Source: Paractinoplanes ovalisporus (lineage in GTDB: Bacteria > Actinomycetota > Actinomycetes > Mycobacteriales > Micromonosporaceae). Taken from it: 64,000 nt of DNA. Shown here piece after piece: positions 27,796 through 34,162 of the stretch (positions are counted from its first letter, which is position 1; each line of letters starts with the position of its first letter). The notes below the pieces were generated by a model that did no database searches, was not told the DNA's origin, and worked only from the letters and a program-made list of their open reading frames with translations. The stretch is from NCBI RefSeq assembly GCF_016834655.1, contig NZ_JAENHP010000020.1:62001-126000 (forward strand), in the 5' to 3' direction. A program made the position numbers and the translations under genes.

Positions 27796-28723
27796 CTGGT
27801 CCCGTGTCTGTCGCGCCCCATCCCGGGCCCGTTGTTCCTCCAGCCGGGCCCGTTGTTCCTCTAGCCGGGCCCGTTGTTCCTCTCGGCGCGTCCGCTGTTC
27901 CTCTCGGCGGGCCCGTTGTTCCTCTCGGCGCGTCCGCTGCTCCTCTCGGCGCGTCCGCTGCTCCTCTCGGCGCGTCCGCTGCTCCTCTCGGCAGGTCCGC
28001 TGTTTCTCTCGGCGCGTCCGGTGGGTGGCCGGTGGTCGCGTCCGCGGTGTAGCCGACGCCGCGGACCGTGCGGATCAGCGTGGCGGCGTCGCCGAGCTTC
28101 GCGCGCACCTGAGCCACGTGCACGTCGACGGTGCGGGTGCCGGCGGCCGGCGCGTACCCCCACACGGCCCCCAGCAGCTCGTCGCGCGTGAACACCCGGC
28201 CCGGCCGGACGAGCAGATGCTGGAGCAGATCAAATTCGGTCGGCGTGAGGAAGAGCGGAACCCCGTCGACGGTCGCTTCCCGCCGCGCCGGGTCGAGCCG
28301 GAGCGGCCCGAGGGTCCGTACGACCCCACCGTCGGGCGGACCCGCGGCCCGCCGCAGCAGGGCCCGCACCCGGGTGACGAGCTCGCGCGGGCTGAACGGC
28401 TTGGTCACATAGTCGTCGGCCCCGAGTTCGAGCCCCAGAATCCGATCCACCTCGTCGTCACGCGCGGTGAGCAGAATGACCGGGGTCCAGTCACCCTCCG
28501 CGCGCATCCGCTTCACGATCTCGGTGCCCTCGAGCCCCGGCAGGGCGATGTCGACGATGCAGGCGACCGGCCGCACCTTACGCGCCGCGGCCAGCCCCGC
28601 CGTCCCGTCATGCTCCACGTGAACGCCGAACCCGTCCCGGCTCAGATAGAGGCGCACCAGGTCAGCGATCGGCCGCTCGTCCTCGATGACAAGAACAAGT
28701 CCCTTACCCGGAGCATCGGTCAC
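27788..28723 (-). CDS. OmpR/PhoB-family response regulator with repetitive tail
   Basis: About 311 residues from the GTG at 28723 (VTDAPGKGLVLVIEDERP); an ATG at 28747 is possible. The receiver domain has acidic E14/D15, phospho-acceptor D58 (CIVDIALPG) and the TKPF lysine. The C-terminal winged helix follows with LTPTEFDLLQHLLVRPG, RTVDVHVAQVRAKLG and VRGVGYTAD, where the family normally ends. Here about 65 further residues form heptads of the type PRGAADA and PRGTTGP, encoded by 21-bp DNA repeats. The tail should be disordered and is not part of the known fold. Partner kinase is downstream. Confidence 0.9.
   Translation of the reverse strand: MTDAPGKGLVLVIEDERPIADLVRLYLSRDGFGVHVEHDGTAGLAAARKVRPVACIVDIALPGLEGTEIVKRMRAEGDWTPVILLTARDDEVDRILGLELGADDYVTKPFSPRELVTRVRALLRRAAGPPDGGVVRTLGPLRLDPARREATVDGVPLFLTPTEFDLLQHLLVRPGRVFTRDELLGAVWGYAPAAGTRTVDVHVAQVRAKLGDAATLIRTVRGVGYTADATTGHPPDAPRETADLPRGAADAPRGAADAPRGAADAPRGTTGPPRGTADAPRGTTGPARGTTGPAGGTTGPGWGATDTGPDA
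27828..28016. repeat. Nine 21-bp tandem repeats inside the response-regulator gene
   Basis: Nine consecutive 21-bp units run from 27828 to 28016 (plus-strand form TCCGCTGYTCCTCTCGGCG followed by CG or GG). Being a multiple of three, they keep the frame and encode Pro-Arg-Gly heptads at about residues 237-299 of the regulator. Identity between units is highest in the middle, which suggests recent slippage or unequal exchange. Confidence 0.92.
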
Positions 28724-28853
28724 CGCACCATTCTGCCGTCCACCCACCCGCGCCAGTGTTCGAGCAACGTAAGGGCTGCGCGATCCCGTCAGTGAGGAGA
28801 CGCCGTGCGGAGCTCCCGCCGCGCCCTGCTCCCGCGCCGGCCCGCCCGCCGGT

Positions 28854-28913
28854 TAGGTCGCCGAGCACCTGCGGCGCCAGCTCGCGTAGCAGGTGCTCGG
28901 CCCGATCGGTCAT
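28854..28913 (-). pseudogene. 5' remnant of an ECF sigma factor gene (ECF42-like)
   Basis: From the ATG at 28913 about 19 codons (MTDRAEHLLRELAPQVLG) match the N-terminus usual for ECF sigma factors that travel with DGPF/YCII proteins. The match then breaks into Gly/Ala/Arg-rich sequence, and the helix-turn-helix regions are absent. The ATG overlaps the stop of the DGPF remnant (ATGA), which is the arrangement seen in intact DGPF-sigma pairs. I infer a deletion that removed almost all of the sigma gene. Confidence 0.6.
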
Positions 28914-29235
28914 TCCGGGTTCGACTCGAACTCGGGCGCCCGGTCGTGCACCTCGCGCAGCTCCACCTGACGCGCCCAGAAAGCCACCCGGCCGGCCAGC
29001 TCCACGGCCCGTTCCTCCCCGGAAACGTCGATGATCCAGAACCCGGCGAGCGACTCCTTGCTCTCGGCGTAGGGCCCGTCGGTCACCGCGACCTGCCCGT
29101 CGTCGTAGGAGACGGTCTTGGCGGTGGAGGGGAACGCGAGACCGTGGTCTTCGAGCAGCTCGCCGGTCTTGCGCAGCTCCGCGCCGCCCGCGCCGCCTGT
29201 GCCGCCCGCGCCTTGACCGCGTGCTCTGACCCCAC
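28910..29235 (-). pseudogene. 5'-truncated DGPF/YCII-domain protein gene
   Basis: The C-terminal two thirds of a YCII/DGPF protein are readable: ELRKTGELLEDHGLAF, the VTDGPYAESKESLAGFW core motif and a final helix and strand. The obligatory first strand and helix (normally starting MKYMLLIY-like) are missing and replaced by Gly/Ala-rich sequence. The open frame continues upstream to 29383, but that part has no family character and contains an operator-like palindrome. Decay of the linked sigma gene supports a pseudogene call; a functional short form is the alternative. Confidence 0.6.
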
Positions 29236-29248
29236 TCTGGAACGTGCT

Positions 29249-29266
29249 TTGGAGAGCGTTCTCCAA
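29249..29266. promoter_or_regulatory. LacI-type palindrome, site 1 of the hydrolase regulon
   Basis: TTGGAGAGC-GTTCTCCAA is an 18-bp inverted repeat with one mismatched pair. It shares the GGAGAGCG core with sites at 29388, 35577 and 35680. It lies 168 bp upstream of the modular hydrolase start and may allow looping with site 2. Confidence 0.6.
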
Positions 29267-29387
29267 GAAACTGTTATCCGCCATCGCCGGCGCCGGATAC
29301 ACCCCGATTTGTGTGGCAAGGACGGGCACGACTCGCGGGCGACTATTGACACGCATGAAAGCCCGGCGTAACACTGCGGCCATTCAT

Positions 29388-29401
29388 GGAGAGCGCTTTC
29401 C
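29388..29401. promoter_or_regulatory. LacI-type operator, site 2, upstream of the modular hydrolase
   Basis: GGAGAGCGCTTTCC, 33 bp before the GTG start at 29434. The identical 14-mer occurs at 35577 before the DUF1996 gene. An ATG at 29386 in the same frame would put the operator inside the gene, so the downstream GTG with its ribosome site is preferred. Confidence 0.75.
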
Positions 29402-29433
29402 CCAAGGCGTCCCCTACATCCCCAGGAGTTTCC

Positions 29434-32400
29434 GTGAACACGGCTTCCTCCCCGCCACGACTGTGGCGCCGCCTCGCCATCCCCGTTGTCACCGCCCTCG
29501 CCGCGGCCGGCCTCGCCGTCACCGCGCACGGCAGCGCCTACGCCGCCGACACCCTGCTCTCGCAAGGCAAACCCACCACTTCCTCGTCGAACGAGACCGT
29601 GGACACCGTGGCCGCCAACGCGACCGACGGCAACCCGGGCACCCGTTGGTCGAGCCAGTTCTCCGATCCCCAGTGGCTGCGGGTCGACCTCGGCGCCACC
29701 TCGACCATCACCTCGGTCGTCTTGCAGTGGGAGAACGCCTACGGCACGGGATACCAGATCCAGACCTCGGCCGACGGCAACAACTGGACCTCGATCTACA
29801 CGAAGACCGGTGGCACCGGCGGCACCGAGACGCTCACCGTGAACGGCAGCGGCCGCTACGTCCGCATGTACGGCACGACCCGAAACGGCGGTTACGGATA
29901 TTCGCTGTGGGAGTTCAAGGTCTACGGCACGACCGGGCCGACTACACCCCCGACCACCCCGCCGACGACCCCTCCGACCCAGCCTCCCGGTGACTTCACC
30001 ACGGTCTGGGAGGACAAGTTCGACGGTGCGGCCGGCACTTCGCCGTCGTCGGCCAACTGGCTCATGCGCACCGGCACCAGCTATCCGGGCGGCGCCGCCA
30101 ACTGGGGCACCGGCGAGGTCGAGACGGCCAGCAACAGCACGGCCAACGTCTCGCTCGACGGCAACGGCCGGCTGAACATCAAGGCCATCAAGGACGGCAA
30201 CGGCAACTGGACCTCGGGCCGGCTCGAGACCCAGCGCACCGACTTCGAGCCCCTGGCCGGCCAGCAGACCAAGTTCACCGCCGTGCTCAAGCAGCCGGAC
30301 GTCGCCAACGCGCTCGGCTACTGGCCCGGCTTCCGGGCGACCGGCGCCGCTTACCGGGGCAACTACAACAACTGGCCGGGTGTCGGCGAGACCGACATCA
30401 TGACCAACGTCAACGGCCGCAGCCAGCTCGCGCAGACCCTGCACTGCGGCACCGCCCCCGACGGCGTGTGCGCCGAGTACAACGGCCGTTCCTCCGGGTT
30501 CGCCAGCTGCACCGGCTGCCAGACCGGCTATCACGAGTACACCCAGATCATCGACCGCACGAAGACCGACGAGGAGATCCGCTTCTACCTCGACGGCCGG
30601 CAGACCTGGATCGTGCGCCAGTCGCAGGTCGGCGTCGCGGCCTGGAACGCGGCCGTGCACCACGGTTTCTTCCTGCGGCTCGACCTGGCGATCGGCGGCT
30701 CCCTGCCGAACGCGCTGGCCGGGCGCACCACCCCGACCGCCGACACCACCTCGGGTGGCGTGCTCAGCGTCGACTCGGTCAGCGTCGCCCGCACGGCCAC
30801 CGGCACCGTCCCGCCGGCGATGACCGACCCGGCCGCGCCGACCCAGCCCAACGTGGTTCGCGTGACCGGGAGCCAGGGCAACTGGCAGCTGCAGGTCAAC
30901 GGCGCGCCCTACCAGGTCAAGGGCCTCACCTACGGCCCGCCGCAGGCCGCCGCCGACGGTTACATGCGTGACCTCAAGAACATGGGCGTCAACACGATCC
31001 GCACCTGGGGCGTCGACGACGCGAACACCCCGACGCTGCTCGACCGGGCCTCGCGACAGGGCATCAAGGTGATCGTCGGGCACTGGCTCAACCAGGGCGC
31101 CGACTACGTGAACGACACCGCCTACAAGAACTCGGTCAAGGCCGAGATCGTGGCCCGGGTCAACACGCTGAAGAACAACCCGGGCGTGCTGCTCTGGGAC
31201 GTCGGCAACGAGGTCATTCTGACCATGCAGGACCACGGGCTCTCGGCGGCCGAGGTCGAGGCGCGGCGGATCGGCTACGCGAAGTTCGTCAACGAGCTCG
31301 CGGTGGCGATCCACGCGGCCGACCCCAACCACCCGGTGACGTCGACCGACGCCTACACCGGAGCCTGGCCCTACTACAAGCAGTACGCTCCCGCGCTCGA
31401 CCTGCTCGCGGTCAACTCCTACGGCGCGATCGGCAACATCTACCCCGACTGGGTGGCCGGCAACTACACCAAGCCGTACATCATCACCGAGGCCGGCCCC
31501 GAGGGTGAGTGGGAGGTGCCCAACGACGTGAACGGGGTGCCGACCGAGCCGAGCGACCTGAAGAAGCGCGACCAGTACGCGAGCAGCTGGGCCACGATCA
31601 ACGCGCACCCGACCGTGGCGCTGGGCGCGACCGAGTTCCACTACGGACTCGAGAACGACTTCGGCGGGGTGTGGCTCAACACCACCACCGGCGGGTGGCG
31701 GCGGCACGGCTACTACTCGCTGAAGAAGGCCTGGACCGGGCAGACGCCGGCCAACACGCCGCCGGAGATCACCAGCATGACGGTGGCCAACCAGACCGCC
31801 GTACCGGCTGGAGGGTCTTTGAATGTGTCGGTGAACGCCACCGACCCGCAGGGTGACCTCATCCGCTACAACCTCATGTACTCCGACAAGTACGCGGGCG
31901 GCGGCACCGGGCTGACCAACGTGACCTTCACCGACAACGGCAACGGCTCGTTCACGGCCAAGGCGCCCGAGCGGCTCGGGGTGTGGAAGGTCTACGTCTA
32001 CGCCTTCGACGGGCAGGGCAACGTCGGCATCGAGCAGAAGTCGATCCGCGTGGTGGCGCCGCCGGAGACCGGCACCAACCTGTCGCGCGGCAAGACCACG
32101 ACGGCGTCGACCTATCAGCCCACCGGCACCAACGGGCCGCAGCTTCCCTCGTACGCGACGGACGGCGACTATGGCACCCGCTGGGCCAGTGAATGGGTCG
32201 GCACGGCCTGGCTGCAGGTCGACCTGGGCTCGGTGCAGTCCTTCAACCACGTGCGGCTCGCGTGGGAGGCGGCCTACGCCACCGGCTATCAGATCCAGAC
32301 CTCCAACGACGGCACCAACTGGACGACGATCTATTCGACGGCCGGCGGGGACGGCGGTTTCGACGAGCTGAGCGTGTCGGGCACGGGCCGATACGTCCGC

Positions 32401-32469
32401 ATGAACGGGACCGCGCGGGCGACCACCTATGGCTACTCGCTGTGGGAGTTCGGCGTCTATCGCCGCTGA
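29434..32469 (+). CDS. Secreted modular glycoside hydrolase: discoidin, GH16-like, GH2/GH5-type barrel, Ig-like, discoidin
   Basis: A 1011-residue exported enzyme, started at GTG 29434 (AGGAG ribosome site, 5-nt spacing). The signal peptide (1-37) ends AYA. It is followed by an F5/8C discoidin carbohydrate-binding domain (about 40-170), a Thr-Pro linker, a GH16-like jelly roll (about 190-455), a TIM-barrel hydrolase domain (about 470-770), an Ig-like domain and a second discoidin domain (about 885-1011). In the GH16 motif E319 and D321 are present (ETDIMT), but the usual acid/base Glu is Thr324, so this domain may only bind sugar. The barrel has likely acid/base E593 (WDVGNEV) and nucleophile E686 (ITEAGPEGEW). 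The substrate is probably a plant or fungal beta-glucan; LacI control is inferred from the operator. Confidence 0.88.
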   Translation: MNTASSPPRLWRRLAIPVVTALAAAGLAVTAHGSAYAADTLLSQGKPTTSSSNETVDTVAANATDGNPGTRWSSQFSDPQWLRVDLGATSTITSVVLQWENAYGTGYQIQTSADGNNWTSIYTKTGGTGGTETLTVNGSGRYVRMYGTTRNGGYGYSLWEFKVYGTTGPTTPPTTPPTTPPTQPPGDFTTVWEDKFDGAAGTSPSSANWLMRTGTSYPGGAANWGTGEVETASNSTANVSLDGNGRLNIKAIKDGNGNWTSGRLETQRTDFEPLAGQQTKFTAVLKQPDVANALGYWPGFRATGAAYRGNYNNWPGVGETDIMTNVNGRSQLAQTLHCGTAPDGVCAEYNGRSSGFASCTGCQTGYHEYTQIIDRTKTDEEIRFYLDGRQTWIVRQSQVGVAAWNAAVHHGFFLRLDLAIGGSLPNALAGRTTPTADTTSGGVLSVDSVSVARTATGTVPPAMTDPAAPTQPNVVRVTGSQGNWQLQVNGAPYQVKGLTYGPPQAAADGYMRDLKNMGVNTIRTWGVDDANTPTLLDRASRQGIKVIVGHWLNQGADYVNDTAYKNSVKAEIVARVNTLKNNPGVLLWDVGNEVILTMQDHGLSAAEVEARRIGYAKFVNELAVAIHAADPNHPVTSTDAYTGAWPYYKQYAPALDLLAVNSYGAIGNIYPDWVAGNYTKPYIITEAGPEGEWEVPNDVNGVPTEPSDLKKRDQYASSWATINAHPTVALGATEFHYGLENDFGGVWLNTTTGGWRRHGYYSLKKAWTGQTPANTPPEITSMTVANQTAVPAGGSLNVSVNATDPQGDLIRYNLMYSDKYAGGGTGLTNVTFTDNGNGSFTAKAPERLGVWKVYVYAFDGQGNVGIEQKSIRVVAPPETGTNLSRGKTTTASTYQPTGTNGPQLPSYATDGDYGTRWASEWVGTAWLQVDLGSVQSFNHVRLAWEAAYATGYQIQTSNDGTNWTTIYSTAGGDGGFDELSVSGTGRYVRMNGTARATTYGYSLWEFGVYRR

Positions 32470-32481
32470 CTCGGGGGATGA

Positions 32482-32515
32482 GGGCGTCGCGGCGAGAGCC
32501 GCGGCGCCCTTCTTC
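32482..32515 (+). terminator. Terminator after the modular hydrolase gene
   Basis: A 12-bp stem (GGGCGTCGCGGC with GCCGCGGCGCCC, one G-U pair) with a GAGA tetraloop, followed by TTCTTC, starts 12 bp past the stop codon. Confidence 0.75.
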
Positions 32516-32576
32516 ATGCGGGACCACCACCGGGCGGCCGTGACGCGAATGTCCATACCCGTAAGACGCCTCGAGA

Positions 32577-32713
32577 GACCCCGGCTGCTTACCGGCGCGC
32601 GGAGCGAATTCCCGCTTGAGGGACGCCGGCTGCTTGCCGGACTCACGGCGTCAATTCCCGTTCGACGGACGTCGGCTGCTTGCCGGGCTCGCGGCGTGAA
32701 TTCTCGCGGGTGA
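32577..32713. repeat. Three 45/46-bp tandem repeats in an intergenic region
   Basis: Units start at 32577, 32622 and 32668. Each opens GAC(C/G)YCGGCTGCTTRCCGG and carries GAATTC or CAATTC about 30 bp in. A fourth, decayed tail lies at about 32540-32576. The 312-bp gap between the hydrolase and VOC genes contains only the terminator and this array. The repeats do not form an open frame shared with either gene. Confidence 0.85.
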
Positions 32714-32781
32714 CCCCGTACTTTCGGCCCTTCTGCCGCCGAGGCGACAGGCCTAGGGTCTGCTGACGAGGAGGTGGCGAC

Positions 32782-33156
32782 ATGGACAAGGTGATCCATT
32801 TCGAGCTGCCGTTCGACGACGGTGAGCGTGCCACGACGTTCTACCGCGAGGCCTTCGGCTGGGAGCTCGACTCGATGCCCCAGTTCCAATACACGATGGT
32901 CACGACCACACCCACCAACGAGCAGGGCCGGCCCGCCGAGCCCGGTGGCATCAACGGCGGCATGATGGCCCGCCAGGGCCCGATCACCGCCCCGATCGTC
33001 ACGATCGGCGTGGCCAGCATCGACGAGGCCGTCGCCACGATCGAGAAGCTGGGCGGCAAGCTGGCGATCGGCCGTCAGCCGGTCGGCGACATGGGCTTCA
33101 GCGCGTATTTCCACGACACCGAGGGCAATCTGGTGGGCCTCTGGGAGAAGGCCTAG
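32782..33156 (+). CDS. VOC (glyoxalase/bleomycin-resistance fold) family protein
   Basis: A 124-residue cytoplasmic protein with the paired beta-alpha-beta-beta-beta modules of the vicinal-oxygen-chelate fold. HFELPFDDGERATTFYREAF and WELDSMPQFQYTMV form module one. PIVTIGVASIDEAVATIEKL, AYFHDTEGNLVGLWE form module two. Potential metal ligands are H6, H114 or nearby, and the C-terminal E123. Substrate cannot be predicted. The ATG at 32782 has GAGGAGG 7 nt upstream. It lies between hydrolase and lipoprotein genes on the same strand but with wide gaps, so it is probably a separate transcript. Confidence 0.85.
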   Translation: MDKVIHFELPFDDGERATTFYREAFGWELDSMPQFQYTMVTTTPTNEQGRPAEPGGINGGMMARQGPITAPIVTIGVASIDEAVATIEKLGGKLAIGRQPVGDMGFSAYFHDTEGNLVGLWEKA

Positions 33157-33370
33157 GAGGCACGGTCAGGGCGGCTCTGCGTAGGCCTTGCGGGCGCGAC
33201 ACAGCCGGCGCCTCGAGCCACGGACGCGGCAGACCGGTCCGTGCCCGGGGCGCGGCTCGAGGGCTCGACACTGAGTACGGCGCGCCCTGGGCCGCGGGCG
33301 CGGCGGGGGCTCGACTGTGGGTGCCGGCGGAAGCCGGAGACGGGAGTCGGCGGCTTGAATAACAGAAAAT

Positions 33371-33382
33371 GAGAGCGTTCTA
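33371..33382. promoter_or_regulatory. Weak match to the hydrolase-regulon operator
   Basis: GAGAGCGTTCTA shares the left half and core of the LacI-type operator but only part of the right half. It lies 90 bp upstream of the DUF305-like lipoprotein gene. Kept as a low-confidence fifth site. Confidence 0.25.
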
Positions 33383-33433
33383 TGAGGGTGGGCCATTGTT
33401 ACGGTCCCGTTGCCATCTATCAATATCGAATCG

Positions 33434-33463
33434 TTGACACTGGTGGCATTAAACGGCCAGACT
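33434..33463 (+). promoter_or_regulatory. Putative promoter giving a leaderless lipoprotein message
   Basis: TTGACA at 33434-33439 and CAGACT at 33458-33463 are spaced 18 bp apart. The GTG start follows 7 nt later and no ribosome site is present, so transcription would begin at or next to the start codon. The rest of the 33157-33470 gap holds no gene or strong hairpin. Confidence 0.4.
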
Positions 33464-33470
33464 CGCGAAC

Positions 33471-34037
33471 GTGAAATATGTTCCCCGCCTTCTGATGGTT
33501 GCGGTACTTGGACTGGCGGGCTGCTCGAGCTCGGGCACCGGCACGGAGGGCGCGCCCGCCCCACAGGCCAGCGTGCAGGGGGCCGTGGCCGGGTTCGGCG
33601 GCACCGACCTGGCCTGGATCGAGATCAACATCGCGATGGACGAGGAGCTTCTTCCGCTGCTCGAGCTGACGCCCAAGCGCACCCAGGACGCCGCGACGCT
33701 GGCCATGGCGCTGCAGGTCAAGGCGTTCACCGAGGCCGAGCTGAGCATTCTGCGGCAGCTGCACACGCGCGCCGGGCTGCCGGCCGAGAACCCGCACAAG
33801 GGCATGCCGATGCCGGGCATGGTCACTCCGGAAGACTTGGCGGGGGCCAAGCAGCTCGTCGGCGAGGCGTTCGACACCACGGTGGCCAAGCTCATCAAGG
33901 CCCATCTCGAACAGAGCCAGAGCCTCGCCCGCAGTGAGGACAAATCGGGGGTCGAGCCCCAGACGCGCAGTTTGGCATTGCAGATTCTGCGCACCCGGGA
34001 AGTGGCGTTGTCCACAATCCCGAGCAGCGCGCCCTGA
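33471..34037 (+). CDS. Lipoprotein with a divergent DUF305 (ferritin-like) domain
   Basis: A 188-residue protein with a lipobox (LAGC, Cys18) and GTG start at 33471. The remaining helical domain follows the DUF305 layout: a first helix pair (DLAWIEINIAMDEELLPLLE), a Met/Pro-rich loop (HKGMPMPGMVTPEDL), and FDTTVAKLIKAHLEQSQSLA plus a final LQILRTREVALSTI helix. Typical DUF305 proteins have paired His (MIPHH, MIAHH); here the first pair is absent and the second reduced to a single His, so the metal site is probably lost or changed. It lies between the two discoidin-protein genes. Confidence 0.7.
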   Translation: MKYVPRLLMVAVLGLAGCSSSGTGTEGAPAPQASVQGAVAGFGGTDLAWIEINIAMDEELLPLLELTPKRTQDAATLAMALQVKAFTEAELSILRQLHTRAGLPAENPHKGMPMPGMVTPEDLAGAKQLVGEAFDTTVAKLIKAHLEQSQSLARSEDKSGVEPQTRSLALQILRTREVALSTIPSSAP

Positions 34038-34052
34038 TTGTGTACGGCACGA

Positions 34053-34085
34053 AAACGGGCGCCGTCGCGAAGACGGCGCCCGTTT
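34053..34085. terminator. Bidirectional terminator between convergent genes
   Basis: A perfect 14-bp stem (AAACGGGCGCCGTC with GACGGCGCCCGTTT) and 5-nt loop GCGAA lie 15 bp after the lipoprotein stop and before the end of the minus-strand DUF1996 gene. It is A/T-rich at its base on both sides, as expected for a two-way terminator. Confidence 0.85.
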
Positions 34086-34087
34086 GT

Positions 34088-34162
34088 TCAGGCGACCGGC
34101 GGGCTGCCCCGCCACCACGCTTCGGCGTTGTCGAAACGGGTCACCTCGAGCTCGATGGTCAC
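34088..34162 (-). CDS. Possible 24-residue ORF coupled to the DUF1996 gene
   Basis: A GTG overlaps the DUF1996 stop codon (GTGA) and opens 24 codons (VTIELEVTRFDNAEAWWRG then SPPVA) that stop just before the terminator. The peptide has balanced composition rather than GC-driven noise. There is no family match; it may be a real small protein or the former C-terminus of DUF1996 left by a frame change. Confidence 0.25.
   Translation of the reverse strand: MTIELEVTRFDNAEAWWRGSPPVA

Noticed and set aside
29386..29433. ATG at 29386 as start of the modular hydrolase
   Set aside because: It would place the LacI-type operator inside the coding region and has no ribosome site, whereas the GTG at 29434 has AGGAG at ideal spacing and begins a normal signal peptide.
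29083..33114. 1343-codon minus-strand open frame
   Set aside because: It lies antisense to the modular hydrolase and VOC genes; its His/Arg/Gly-rich sequence has no domain and arises from GC bias at third positions.
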